From Vagococcus coleopterorum (GTDB lineage Bacteria; Bacillota; Bacilli; Lactobacillales; Vagococcaceae): a stretch of 64,000 nucleotides of DNA. Location of the stretch: NCBI RefSeq assembly GCF_011303955.1, contig NZ_CP049886.1, positions 372,001 to 436,000 of the forward strand, given 5' to 3'. The notes under the pieces were generated by a model, which made no database searches, had not been told where the DNA came from, and saw nothing but the letters and a program-made list of their open reading frames with translations. The position numbers and the translations under genes were made by a program. How positions within the stretch are numbered: position 1 is the first letter of the stretch; every line of letters starts with the position of its first letter. This document shows positions 40,728-50,068 of this stretch, piece after piece.

Positions 40728-41681
40728 TTATTTTGATTTGATATAAGTTTTTCCAATCGCTTTCGGTGCTTTTGATGTTCCAATGAATAACACTAGAACA
40801 ATAACAGTTAATAAATATGGTGCCACTTGCCAATAAACTGATGGCACATTTTCTAAACCTGGAATTTGTGGTCCAATAACTCCTAAACTTTGAGCTAAGC
40901 CAAAGAATAAGGCAGCGACCATAGCACCAATCGGATTCCATTTCCCAAAAATCATCGCTGCCATCGCAATAAAACCTTGGCCTGTGATAGTTGCTCTTGA
41001 AAATTGTGATGAAACAGATTGTACTAATACTGCTCCCCCAATACCACCTAAAAATCCTGAAATTAATACTCCTGCGTACTTCATACGGTAAACATTAATA
41101 CCTAAAGTATCTGCAGCCTGCGGATTCTCACCAACCGCACGTAAACGCAATCCGAATTTCGTTTTGAAAATAACGAAATATGAAAGAAATGCTACTAAAA
41201 TTGCTACGTACGCTGGTGCAGAAGTGTCTTTAAAAAAGATATCACCAATCACAGGGATTTTTTCTAAGACCGGAAAACTAAATTTACCAAAACGTTCCGC
41301 AATTATATCTGTTTGTCCACGATCATCAAAAATTAAACGTGTTAAGAAAACTGCCAAACCAGGTGCCATTAAGTTAATAACGGTACCACTGACAATGTGA
41401 TCTGCACGCCAATGAACTGTTGCTAAAGCGTGGAATAGAGAAAAGACAACCCCTGTTAATCCACCAATAAGTAAGGCAACCCATGGCGTAAATCCACCTA
41501 AAACATCTGCTGTAAACAAATTAAATACACAAGCACTGAAAGCACCCATTACCATAATACCTTCCAGACCAACGTTAACTACCCCACTTCTTTCTGAGAA
41601 AGTTCCGCCAAGCGCTGTAAATATTAATGGTGCTGAATAAACCAATGTAGAAGAGACTACGATTACTAATAACTGTAACAT
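40728..41681 (-). CDS. nupQ: Nucleoside ABC transporter permease (NupQ-like)
   Basis: 317 residues with eight or more hydrophobic segments, of the BPD_transp_2 family that includes B. subtilis NupQ and E. coli RbsC. Begins LIFTALGGTFSERSGVVNVGLEGIMVMGAF; KTKFGLRLRAVGENPQAADTLGINV is the cytosolic docking loop. Overlap and context with cytidine deaminase and phosphorylases point to nucleoside import. Confidence 0.92.
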   Translation of the reverse strand: MLQLLVIVVSSTLVYSAPLIFTALGGTFSERSGVVNVGLEGIMVMGAFSACVFNLFTADVLGGFTPWVALLIGGLTGVVFSLFHALATVHWRADHIVSGTVINLMAPGLAVFLTRLIFDDRGQTDIIAERFGKFSFPVLEKIPVIGDIFFKDTSAPAYVAILVAFLSYFVIFKTKFGLRLRAVGENPQAADTLGINVYRMKYAGVLISGFLGGIGGAVLVQSVSSQFSRATITGQGFIAMAAMIFGKWNPIGAMVAALFFGLAQSLGVIGPQIPGLENVPSVYWQVAPYLLTVIVLVLFIGTSKAPKAIGKTYIKSK

Positions 41682-41682
41682 A

Positions 41683-42741
41683 TTACATCTCTCCTTTCTG
41701 TGAATCTTTTTTAACTCTACTAATTAAGTAACGAATAACATAACTTGCACCCACAAAGAAAATAATCGAAGCAATAACTATTTCAACAATTTCTTTTGGA
41801 ATGCCGGCACCCGGCATACTCAACCCACCAACTTTTAGAACGCCGAATAAAATTGCTGAAACAAGAATGCCTAGTGGATGTCCGTTTCCTAATAAAGATA
41901 CTGCCATACCATCAAACCCAATTTCAGGAACAGCATTCATAACATATAAGTTTTGGAACGTTCCTAACGCTTCAAGAACTCCACCTAATCCCGCCAGGGC
42001 CCCTGCGATGACCATCGCTAACACAATATTCTTACTTGAACTCATCCCTGCATACTCAGATGCATCAGGGTTAATACCTACTGAACGTAATTCAAATCCA
42101 GCTGTTGTTTTCTTCATTAAAATCCAAATAATTACAATTGCTGCAAGAGCTATAAAAATACCACCATTTAAACGGGAGCCCCCTGTAATTTCTTGTAGAA
42201 AAGGAACTCGCAAACTAGCATTTTGCGTAATCATTTCTGTGGCATCTTTATCTTCTGTTAAAACATTACGTACCATATGATTGCTGACATATAAAATTAC
42301 ATAGTTCAACATAATTGTAACAATAACTTCGCTTGTCCCAAATTTTGCTCTTAAGAAGCCTGCGATACCAGCGTATACACCTCCAGCTAACGCTCCTCCT
42401 AAAATACAAATTGTTAACAATAAGAATTTTGGTAAATCCGGAAATGACTGAGCTAGTGTAATTGCCATTACCCAACCACACAAAGCTTGACCGGCAAGAC
42501 CGATATTAAAGAAGCCAGCCGTATAAGCGACTGAAAATCCTAATGCCGTAAGAACTAAAGGTGAGGCTAACCGGAACACTTCACCAACATTATAAGGACG
42601 ACCGAAAGCACCATTTAACATAGCGCTGTAACCTTCTATCGGATCATATCCTGATACCAACATAACAATTGCTCCAAGTAACAGTCCGAACACTACTGAA
42701 ATAACTGGAACAGCGAGGTTTTTTAAAAGGCCTTTATTCAT
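41683..42741 (-). CDS. nupP: Nucleoside ABC transporter permease (NupP-like)
   Basis: 352 residues, partner permease of nupQ. PLVLTALGFSVAYTAGFFNIGLAGQ near 60 and TTAGFELRSVGINPDASEYAGM near 210 mirror the motifs of its partner. The ATG lies inside the end of nupO (8-bp overlap), and the stop is one base before nupQ. Confidence 0.92.
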   Translation of the reverse strand: MNKGLLKNLAVPVISVVFGLLLGAIVMLVSGYDPIEGYSAMLNGAFGRPYNVGEVFRLASPLVLTALGFSVAYTAGFFNIGLAGQALCGWVMAITLAQSFPDLPKFLLLTICILGGALAGGVYAGIAGFLRAKFGTSEVIVTIMLNYVILYVSNHMVRNVLTEDKDATEMITQNASLRVPFLQEITGGSRLNGGIFIALAAIVIIWILMKKTTAGFELRSVGINPDASEYAGMSSSKNIVLAMVIAGALAGLGGVLEALGTFQNLYVMNAVPEIGFDGMAVSLLGNGHPLGILVSAILFGVLKVGGLSMPGAGIPKEIVEIVIASIIFFVGASYVIRYLISRVKKDSQKGEM

Positions 42742-44320
42742 CTAAGCTCGCTCCTTCCTCAGCATTTTGTTGTTGAAGTGTTGCGCGGGCTTGATCAATT
42801 GTCATACCTGCCATCAACATACCTAGCTCTTGTTCACTTGTTTCTTTAGGATCAACGATACCTGTAATCGTTCCTTCAAACATAACAACGATACGATCAG
42901 AAACGTTTAGAATTTCATCCAATTCAAAGCTAACGCATAAGACTGCTTTTCCGTTGTCACGTTGCTCAATCAAACGTTTATGGATGTATTCAATCGCACC
43001 CACATCCAACCCACGTGTTGGTTGTGACACAATTAGTAAATCTGGATCACGATCAATTTCTCTAGCAATAATTGCTTTTTGTTGATTTCCTCCCGAAAGT
43101 GCTGCTGCGGGAACTATTTCGCTTGGTGTACGGACATCAAATTCTTCTATCAATTCATTAGCATGAGCATTGATATATTTATAATCTAAGATGCCATATT
43201 TACTATTTGGTTCTTTATAATACGTTTGTAACGCAATATTCTCAGCTAAAGTCATAGGTAAAACCAGACCAAATTTATGACGGTCTTCTGGCACATGACC
43301 AACACTGTTTTCAGTAATTTGACGAGGTTTATGATTTGTCATATCTTTACCATTGATTTCAATAGTACCACTTTCCACTTTACGCATACCCGTAATTGCC
43401 TGGATAAGTTCACTTTGTCCATTGCCGTCAATACCGGCAATACCTATAATTTCACCTGCTCGAACCTCTAAATCTAAATTTTTAACAGCATCTAACCCAC
43501 GATTTTCTTTTACAACTAAGTTTTGAACTTTCAAAACTGGTTCTTTAGGAATAGAAGGTACCTTCGGTGTCTTAAATGACACCGAACGTCCTACCATTAA
43601 ATCTGCTAATTCTTGAGATGAAACATCATCGACATTTACAGTATCAATACTCTTACCACGACGGATGATTGTACAACGATCAGCAACTGCCTTTATCTCA
43701 TCTAATTTATGAGTAATAATGATTAGAGATTTTCCTTCTTTAACTAAACCATGCATAATGCCAATTAACTCCTCAATTTCTTGAGGGGTTAATACGGCAG
43801 TCGGTTCATCAAATATTAGAATTTCAGCCCCGCGATACAATGTCTTCAAAATTTCAACACGTTGTTGCATTCCGATTGAAATATCTGAAACTAAGGCATC
43901 TAAATCAATATTAAACCCGTATCGATCCGAAACAGCTTGGATATCTTTGTATGCTTTTTTCTTATCAATTGTAGCCCCTTTAACCGGTTCGCTACCTAAG
44001 ATAATATTTTCAGCAACGGTAAAATTATCAATCAACATAAAATGTTGATGAACCATACCAATACCTAGATTGCTTGCTACTGTGGGGCCAGAAATAACTT
44101 CATGCTTACCATTAATATGAATTTCACCTGAAGTTGGTTGTAATAAACCTGATAAAACGTTCATTAATGTTGATTTTCCTGCTCCATTTTCACCTAATAG
44201 CGCATGGATTTCACCTTTTTTAACCGTTAAGTTAATATTATCATTCGCTTTGAACGATCCAAAGGCTTTTGTTATATTCTTCATCTCAATCACTGATTGT
44301 GATTTATCCACTGTGTTCAC
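42734..44320 (-). CDS. nupO: Nucleoside ABC transporter ATPase (NupO-like)
   Basis: 528 residues with two ATPase halves, as in RbsA/NupO. First half: GENGAGKSTLMNVLSG near 44, LIFDEPTAVLTPQE near 167. Second half: a degenerate P-loop GIDGNGQSELIQ near 296, signature LSGGNQQKAIIARE near 410 and VSQPTRGLDVGA. Energises the nupP/nupQ permeases. Confidence 0.94.
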   Translation of the reverse strand: MNTVDKSQSVIEMKNITKAFGSFKANDNINLTVKKGEIHALLGENGAGKSTLMNVLSGLLQPTSGEIHINGKHEVISGPTVASNLGIGMVHQHFMLIDNFTVAENIILGSEPVKGATIDKKKAYKDIQAVSDRYGFNIDLDALVSDISIGMQQRVEILKTLYRGAEILIFDEPTAVLTPQEIEELIGIMHGLVKEGKSLIIITHKLDEIKAVADRCTIIRRGKSIDTVNVDDVSSQELADLMVGRSVSFKTPKVPSIPKEPVLKVQNLVVKENRGLDAVKNLDLEVRAGEIIGIAGIDGNGQSELIQAITGMRKVESGTIEINGKDMTNHKPRQITENSVGHVPEDRHKFGLVLPMTLAENIALQTYYKEPNSKYGILDYKYINAHANELIEEFDVRTPSEIVPAAALSGGNQQKAIIAREIDRDPDLLIVSQPTRGLDVGAIEYIHKRLIEQRDNGKAVLCVSFELDEILNVSDRIVVMFEGTITGIVDPKETSEQELGMLMAGMTIDQARATLQQQNAEEGASLDE

Positions 44321-44354
44321 GTCCTTACTGTTTCGGATAATTAAGTCTTATGAC

Positions 44355-45407
44355 TTATTTTTTTTCTGGTACTGCAGGCACTTCGATAGTTCCTGCTTTA
44401 ATTTCTTCTTTAGCTTTTTCTACTGCTGCAGTAATTTCTTCATTTAATTGACCTTTAGATAAGTCAACACCGTCTTCTTTAAGTCCATATACTAATTGTT
44501 CTCCACCAGGGAATTTTCCATCAAAAGCTTGTGTTGATAAATCTTGAACAACTTTTGAAACACCTTTTAGAGTTGAAGTTAAAGTGACATTTAAATCGCC
44601 TTCTTTACCTTCAGCTTCTTGGTCTCTATCTACCCCAATTACCCAAACTTTTTTATCTTTGTCAGCTTTAACAATATCTTTAGCTGCTGTGAAAACGCCA
44701 TTTCCTGTATCGCCTGATGCGTGATAAATTACATCAACTCCTGAGCCATACATAGCTTCAGCTGTTGCTTTACCTTTAGGAGCATCACCAAATGATCCTA
44801 CGTAAGTATTTGTAATTTCAATATCTTTATTTACTGATTTAGCTCCGGCATTAAATCCAGCTTCAAAACGACCAATTACATCGCCTTCTTGTCCACCAAC
44901 GAAGCCAATTTTATTAGATTCCGTAGTCATCGCTGCCGCAATACCTGCTAAATATGCTGCTTCATGATCTTTAAAGATTACTGATGCAACGTTATCTTTT
45001 CCTTCAATTTGGTCATCAATTAATACAAAGTTTTTATCAGCATTTGCTGCTGCTGCTGATTCAATTGCTGGTTTTAATTTAAAACCAATACCGAATACTG
45101 TATTAAATCCATCGTTCATTGCTGTATTAATATTTGTATCAAATTCTGAATCTGAGTTTGATTGGTAGTAGTTAAAACCACCATTTCCTTTTTTCATATC
45201 ATGGTCTTTACCCCATGCTTGTAATCCTTCCCAAGCAGATTGGTTAAATGATTTATCATCAACCCCACCTAAGTCAGTTACTAACGCTACTGAATGATCA
45301 CCTTGTGCGTTATCTTTTTTATCTTTACTACCCCCGCCACATGCTACTAATGTTGTCGTTAATCCTAAAGCTAAAACTGCCATTCCTAATTTCTTAGTTA
45401 CTTTCAT
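44355..45407 (-). CDS. nupN: Nucleoside-binding lipoprotein (NupN/BmpA family)
   Basis: 350 residues; receptor of the nucleoside importer. Signal peptide with lipobox TTTLVACGGG, so the mature protein begins at Cys23 and is lipid-anchored. LVTDLGGVDDKSFNQSAWEGLQAW (about 43-66) and YHASGDTGNGVFTAAKD (about 227) are the BmpA/PnrA purine nucleoside receptor motifs. Confidence 0.94.
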   Translation of the reverse strand: MKVTKKLGMAVLALGLTTTLVACGGGSKDKKDNAQGDHSVALVTDLGGVDDKSFNQSAWEGLQAWGKDHDMKKGNGGFNYYQSNSDSEFDTNINTAMNDGFNTVFGIGFKLKPAIESAAAANADKNFVLIDDQIEGKDNVASVIFKDHEAAYLAGIAAAMTTESNKIGFVGGQEGDVIGRFEAGFNAGAKSVNKDIEITNTYVGSFGDAPKGKATAEAMYGSGVDVIYHASGDTGNGVFTAAKDIVKADKDKKVWVIGVDRDQEAEGKEGDLNVTLTSTLKGVSKVVQDLSTQAFDGKFPGGEQLVYGLKEDGVDLSKGQLNEEITAAVEKAKEEIKAGTIEVPAVPEKK

Positions 45408-45467
45408 TTTAAAGCCTCCTATAAAGATATATTTTTTTAACAGCTTTTGACGGCTGGTTAAAACAGA

Positions 45468-45872
45468 TTAAAGTTGTTCATCCGTAAATGAATACGGTAA
45501 TAATTCGGCGATTGTTGTTTCTTTTAAATCGCCAGTTTTTGAAACTAGAGTAACAGGCATATCCGCTTTGCAAAATTCTACAAGAACTTGCCGGCAAGCA
45601 CCACACGGAGAAATAGGTTCATCCGTTTCACCTGCTACAACTAGGTGTTGGAATTCTAAGTGCCCTTCTGAAACAGCTTTGAATATAGCTGTTCTTTCTG
45701 CACAATTCGTTAATCCATATGATGCATTTTCAATATTAACACCTGTAAAAACTTCACCTGTTTTAGTGACTAAACAGGCTCCTACAGGGAATTTCGAGTA
45801 CGGAACATATGCTTTGCTGTAACTTTCTTTTGCCAAATCAATCCATTTTTCTTTGTTAGACAATTGACTCAC
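45468..45872 (-). CDS. cdd: Cdd, cytidine deaminase
   Basis: Deaminates (deoxy)cytidine to (deoxy)uridine. 134 residues of the tetrameric type: zinc and catalytic site NCAERTAIFKA near 57 and PCGACRQVLVEF near 92. Ends the catabolic part before the transporter genes; the ATG overlaps the deoC stop by one base. Confidence 0.97.
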   Translation of the reverse strand: MSQLSNKEKWIDLAKESYSKAYVPYSKFPVGACLVTKTGEVFTGVNIENASYGLTNCAERTAIFKAVSEGHLEFQHLVVAGETDEPISPCGACRQVLVEFCKADMPVTLVSKTGDLKETTIAELLPYSFTDEQL

Positions 45873-46519
45873 TACCCTTCGCTAATAATAGCAACACTAG
45901 CACTAGTACCTAATCTAGTGGCACCAGCATCCACCATAGCTTCGGCTTCAGCTCTGGTATGAATACCACCTGATGCTTTAACACCCATCTCTGGACCAAC
46001 TGTTTCGCGCATAAGTTTAACATTTTCAACTTTTGCACCAGCAGTTGAAAAACCAGTTGATGTTTTAACATAGTCAGCTCCTGCATCTTTCGCAATGGCA
46101 CTAACCACTTTAATTTCTTCAGCTGTTAGTAAGCTTGTTTCAATAATTACTTTTACTAACGCTTTATCTTTCGCAGCATTTACAACTGCTGAGATATCTT
46201 CTTTTACTAAATCTGTATTACCTGATTTTAAAGCTCCAATATTAATTACCATATCCACTTCATTCGCCCCATTTTTAATTGCGTCTGTCGTTTCAAAAGC
46301 TTTAACCTCTGGTGTATTAGCTCCTAACGGGAAGCCAATCACTGTACAAACAGCAACTGGTTCATTAGCTAACATTTCTGCAGCAAGTTTAACCCATGTT
46401 GGGTTAACACAAACTGAATAAAATTGGTTTTTAATCGCAACATTAATCAATGATTCAACACTCTCTTTTGTAGCATCTGCCTTTAGTATTGTGTGGTCAA
46501 TTTTTCTATTTAACTCCAT
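45872..46519 (-). CDS. deoC: DeoC, deoxyribose-phosphate aldolase
   Basis: Splits deoxyribose 5-phosphate to acetaldehyde and glyceraldehyde 3-phosphate. 215 residues; Schiff-base lysine in [16 protein letters not shown] near residue 150, second conserved lysine in [13 protein letters not shown] near 178. Confidence 0.97.
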   Translation of the reverse strand: MELNRKIDHTILKADATKESVESLINVAIKNQFYSVCVNPTWVKLAAEMLANEPVAVCTVIGFPLGANTPEVKAFETTDAIKNGANEVDMVINIGALKSGNTDLVKEDISAVVNAAKDKALVKVIIETSLLTAEEIKVVSAIAKDAGADYVKTSTGFSTAGAKVENVKLMRETVGPEMGVKASGGIHTRAEAEAMVDAGATRLGTSASVAIISEG

Positions 46520-46537
46520 TTCAAATCGCTCCCTTTT

Positions 46538-47839
46538 TTATTCAGTAATAATATCTCTAACTAACGCTGGTTCTTCAACTTCTGAACCAATCGAAATATT
46601 GTCGTATAACATGTTTGTCACAGCATCTAAATCTTCAGTATTCGCATAAATAGTCACTAAAGTTTCACCAGCTTCTACCTTCATGCCAACTTTTTTATGA
46701 AGTTTAACACCTACACTGTAATCAATACTATCTTCTTTAGTTTTACGTCCAGCTCCTAAAATCATTGCCGCAATACCAACGTTTTCAGCATGAATCTCAT
46801 TAACCCAACCCGTTTCTTTCGCTGGGATATCTACGACATATTTAGCTTGATCCATTTTCGATGGGTCATCAACAATATCTGGATTACCACCTTGGTTTGC
46901 AATCATTACTTTAAATGTTTCCAAAGCTTTACCTGACTCCAAGGCTTCAACTAGCATCTCACGAGCCTCTTCTAAAGAACTTGCTTTACCAGCCAAAACA
47001 ACCATTTGACTTCCTAGGACATAAACCATTTCTGTTAAATCTTCTGGTCCATTTCCTTTTAGAGTTTCAATTGCTTCTTCAATTTCAATTGAGTTACCAA
47101 TCGCTTCCCCTAATGGTTGAGACATATCAGATATAACAGCCATTGTATTTCTACCAGCCATATTACCAATTCGAACCATTGTTTTCGCTAAGCGACGAGC
47201 GTCTTCAATATTTTTCATAAATGCGCCATCACCTGTTGTAACATCAAGTACAATCGCATCAGCACCAGACGCAATTTTTTTACTCATAATCGAGCTTGCA
47301 ATCAACGGAATTGAATCAACTGTTGCCGTCACATCTCTCAATGCATATAATTTTTTGTCAGCTGGCGCTAGATTGCCCGATTGACCAGTTACTGCAACTT
47401 GAGATTCGTTAACCAACTTAATAAAGTTATCGTTTTCTATTTCAACTTGAAATCCAGGAATCGCTTCAAGTTTGTCAATTGTTCCACCTGTATGACCTAA
47501 CCCACGGCCGGACATCTTTGCAACCGGAACACCAACACTTGCAACTAATGGCGCTAGTACAATTGTAGTTGTGTCACCCACACCACCTGTAGAATGTTTA
47601 TCAACTTTAACACCGTCAATAGAGCTTAAATCAATAACATCACCTGAATTAGCCATTGCTAATGTTAAGTTAGTAATCTCTTCATCCGTCATGTCTTTAT
47701 AGAAAATAGTCATTAAAAAAGCACTCGCCTGGTAATCTGGAATGCTACCGTCTGTGTAGCCTTCAACAAAGAAATTAATTTCTTCTTTAGTTAATTGACC
47801 ACCATCTCTTTTTTTCTCAATTAAGTCGATCATTCTCAT
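46538..47839 (-). CDS. pdp: Pdp, pyrimidine nucleoside phosphorylase
   Basis: Splits uridine, deoxyuridine and thymidine. 433 residues: [19 protein letters not shown] start, phosphate loop [21 protein letters not shown] near 80, and [21 protein letters not shown] near 109, the thymidine/pyrimidine phosphorylase signature. The ATG at 47839 follows AGGAGG; a 17-codon upstream extension was rejected. First gene of the salvage operon. Confidence 0.96.
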   Translation of the reverse strand: MRMIDLIEKKRDGGQLTKEEINFFVEGYTDGSIPDYQASAFLMTIFYKDMTDEEITNLTLAMANSGDVIDLSSIDGVKVDKHSTGGVGDTTTIVLAPLVASVGVPVAKMSGRGLGHTGGTIDKLEAIPGFQVEIENDNFIKLVNESQVAVTGQSGNLAPADKKLYALRDVTATVDSIPLIASSIMSKKIASGADAIVLDVTTGDGAFMKNIEDARRLAKTMVRIGNMAGRNTMAVISDMSQPLGEAIGNSIEIEEAIETLKGNGPEDLTEMVYVLGSQMVVLAGKASSLEEAREMLVEALESGKALETFKVMIANQGGNPDIVDDPSKMDQAKYVVDIPAKETGWVNEIHAENVGIAAMILGAGRKTKEDSIDYSVGVKLHKKVGMKVEAGETLVTIYANTEDLDAVTNMLYDNISIGSEVEEPALVRDIITE

Positions 47840-47867
47840 GTTTATTTGCCTCCTGCTTTCATATAAT

Positions 47868-47896
47868 ATTATAACGAACAAATGCGCCACGGTAAA
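47868..47896 (-). promoter_or_regulatory. Promoter of the pdp operon
   Basis: Minus strand TTTACC (47891-47896), 17-bp spacer, TATAAT (47868-47873). Confidence 0.6.
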
Positions 47897-47920
47897 AGGT
47901 TTATTGGTAAAACGTTTTAC
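47891..47920. promoter_or_regulatory. Tandem LacI-type operators upstream of pdp
   Basis: A perfect 14-bp palindrome GTAAAACGTTTTAC at 47907-47920 and an imperfect copy GTAAAAGGTTTATT starting at 47892 that overlaps the -35 box. The spacing is one and a half helical turns. The LacI regulator encoded just upstream is the likely ligand. Confidence 0.65.
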
Positions 47921-47934
47921 TTGAAAAACAAAAA

Positions 47935-47948
47935 ATCAAGCGCTTACA
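47935..47948 (-). promoter_or_regulatory. Candidate cre site (CcpA) upstream of pdp
   Basis: Minus strand TGTAAGCGCTTGAT matches the cre consensus TGWAARCGYTWNCW at 13 of 14 positions. It lies upstream of the pdp promoter. Confidence 0.6.
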
Positions 47949-47964
47949 TTTTGATATTACCATC

Positions 47965-48993
47965 CTAGGTTGGGTTCGTCAACCTAGCGATACTATCTCT
48001 TACAATTAACGTAGTTTCAAAAATTTTATTAGGAATACGTTGATACGGGTTTTCTATCGCATCAACTGTGAATTTTGCTGCTTCAAACCCAATTTCAAAT
48101 ATAGGTTGATGAATAGTCGTCAAGGCCGGCGCTAAATATTTACCTATTTCTAATCCATCAAAACCTACAACAGAAACGTCTTCCGGAATCCTTAAATTCG
48201 CTTCATAAATAGCTTGATAGGCTCCCATAGCCATTTGGTCATTGCTACAAACGATTGCTGTTATATGAACATCTTTTCTAGATAGTAATTCAGTAGCACC
48301 ACGATAGCCACCCTCTATAGTCAATTCGCTCTCTACAATAAAATTTTGATTAAATGTTATTTTGTGATCTTCTAGACAATTAGTATATGCTGTAATCCGC
48401 TCAGACAATTGGTAATAATCCCCCAACTCTTGGATAAAACCAATATCCCTGTGTCCAGAATTAACTAAAAAAGTCATAGCTTCATAAACACCCTTATACT
48501 CTTCTACAATTAATTTTCCTTCTGATCTAATATTTTTGCCCATATCAATTAAAATAATTGGAATTTTCTTCTTTTTGGCATTTGTTACAGAAATAATTGA
48601 TTCATCTAAAATATTGGGCGTAGCAATAATTATACCTTCGACAGATCTACTAACTAATTCGATAAAACACTTTTTTTCTAGCAATTTATCATGTTTAGAA
48701 TTACAAAGTACCAAAACATAGCCTAGTGAATTTAGATATGACTCAACACCTTCTATCAATTTTGAAAAAAAGAAATCTGTGACATCCGGTACAATCATAC
48801 CAATTGTCTTTGACCTTTTAGTAATCATGCTTTGTGCAACAACATCCGGTTTATAGTCATGGTCAGCAACAACTTCCAAAACTTTTTGTCGTGTTTTTTC
48901 GCTAAATCGATGGCCTTTATTATTTAAGATTTGCGATACTGTCGTAATGCTGACCCCTGCCTCTTTTGCAATATCTTTAATTGTTATTTTCAT
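47965..48993 (-). CDS. LacI-family regulator, probably of the nucleoside operon
   Basis: 342 residues. Helix-turn-helix ITIKDIAKEAGVSITTVSQILNN at residues 3-25, then a periplasmic-binding-like effector domain (IGMIVPDVTDFFFSKLIEGVESYL onward). The ATG at 48993 has AAGGTGA upstream and matches family starts. It lies just upstream of pdp in the same direction, and palindromic operators fill the gap, so nucleoside-operon control in the manner of CytR is the best guess; the effector is unknown. Confidence 0.85.
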   Translation of the reverse strand: MKITIKDIAKEAGVSITTVSQILNNKGHRFSEKTRQKVLEVVADHDYKPDVVAQSMITKRSKTIGMIVPDVTDFFFSKLIEGVESYLNSLGYVLVLCNSKHDKLLEKKCFIELVSRSVEGIIIATPNILDESIISVTNAKKKKIPIILIDMGKNIRSEGKLIVEEYKGVYEAMTFLVNSGHRDIGFIQELGDYYQLSERITAYTNCLEDHKITFNQNFIVESELTIEGGYRGATELLSRKDVHITAIVCSNDQMAMGAYQAIYEANLRIPEDVSVVGFDGLEIGKYLAPALTTIHQPIFEIGFEAAKFTVDAIENPYQRIPNKIFETTLIVRDSIARLTNPT

Positions 48994-49078
48994 ACAATCA
49001 CCTTTCTTGCTTCCACATCCCATACCAAATCAATATTAACAAAATTAAGCGCCTACATAAAGGTAAGTGCTACTTTAA

Positions 49079-49110
49079 AAAGCCAACCTGTTGAGGTTGG
49101 CTTTAATTTT
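49079..49110 (-). terminator. Terminator after dmkA
   Basis: Minus strand AAAGCCAACC-TCAACA-GGTTGGCTTT followed by TTAAAGT; the plus strand also ends in T-rich sequence. Confidence 0.8.
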
Positions 49111-49111
49111 T

Positions 49112-50053
49112 TTATTTTAAAATAATACCCAGTAATAATCCGATGATTAACACACTATTAAATATAATTAAATTCTTAATCGATACAACAAACGTTTTAC
49201 TCTTTACTTGTTCACGATTAAATTCTTTTAGATTCTTTATGACGAGAGGTAAAGTTGCAAATATGATTAAAATCGACCAGTGATAAATACCGAAAAATAA
49301 GCCGATTAATACCACAGCGTAACAACCATACATTAATACATTAAATAGTTTAACGCCTGTTTCTTTTCCAATATAATACGGTAATGTATAACGGTGATTC
49401 TTGATATCTTGATCTAGATCACACAAATTATTAGCTAACATAATATTAGAAATAGTAAAGACCATTGGTAAAGAAGCCAATAAAATAGCCAATAATTTCT
49501 TCAAATCGCCAACCATAAAAAATTGCCAGTTGATTATGTCCAATTTCAAAAAATTTGCATCAAACGCATTAATATAGATCGTAATTAGAAAAATTCCAAA
49601 CCCCATTGTTACACCGCTAAAAACTTCTCCTAAGGGCATTCTAGATAATGGAACTGGTCCAAAGGTGTAAAACACACCAATTAAACAACATAACCCACCA
49701 AAAACAAATAAAATCCAACCCGTTTTATAACTTAAATAAAATCCGGCAATGGCCGAAATAGCTAACATTGTCCAAATAAGAGTAACTACCAACTTTTCGC
49801 TAATATTTGCTTCCCCAATAATATTAACTTGATGTTTATACTCATCGTCTTTTGCTTTTTTATAATCCATATAATTATTGATTGCAGTTGTTGTCATATC
49901 GAAAACTAACATACCAATAAAAAAGATTACTGTATAACCCCAATGGATTTGTCCAAAGTAAGAGATTGAAAACAAGACACCAATTAGAAAAGGAAATAGA
50001 CTGGCAAGTTTCGTTTGAATTTCAACTAGCTTTAAAAAGTTTGAAACCGTCAT
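49112..50053 (-). CDS. dmkA: DmkA, MenA-like prenyltransferase of the EET locus
   Basis: Integral membrane UbiA-family enzyme that joins 1,4-dihydroxy-2-naphthoate to a polyprenyl chain to give demethylmenaquinone. 313 residues, eight to nine helices. First Asp motif INNYMDYKKAKDDEY near 58, second NNLCDLDQDIKNHRYTLPYYIG near 203. Its place beside fmnB, pplA and ndh2 matches the Listeria DmkA, which makes a quinone pool for extracellular electron transfer; it could also be the only MenA of the cell. Confidence 0.85.
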   Translation of the reverse strand: MTVSNFLKLVEIQTKLASLFPFLIGVLFSISYFGQIHWGYTVIFFIGMLVFDMTTTAINNYMDYKKAKDDEYKHQVNIIGEANISEKLVVTLIWTMLAISAIAGFYLSYKTGWILFVFGGLCCLIGVFYTFGPVPLSRMPLGEVFSGVTMGFGIFLITIYINAFDANFLKLDIINWQFFMVGDLKKLLAILLASLPMVFTISNIMLANNLCDLDQDIKNHRYTLPYYIGKETGVKLFNVLMYGCYAVVLIGLFFGIYHWSILIIFATLPLVIKNLKEFNREQVKSKTFVVSIKNLIIFNSVLIIGLLLGIILK

Positions 50054-50068
50054 AGTATTAATTCCTTT

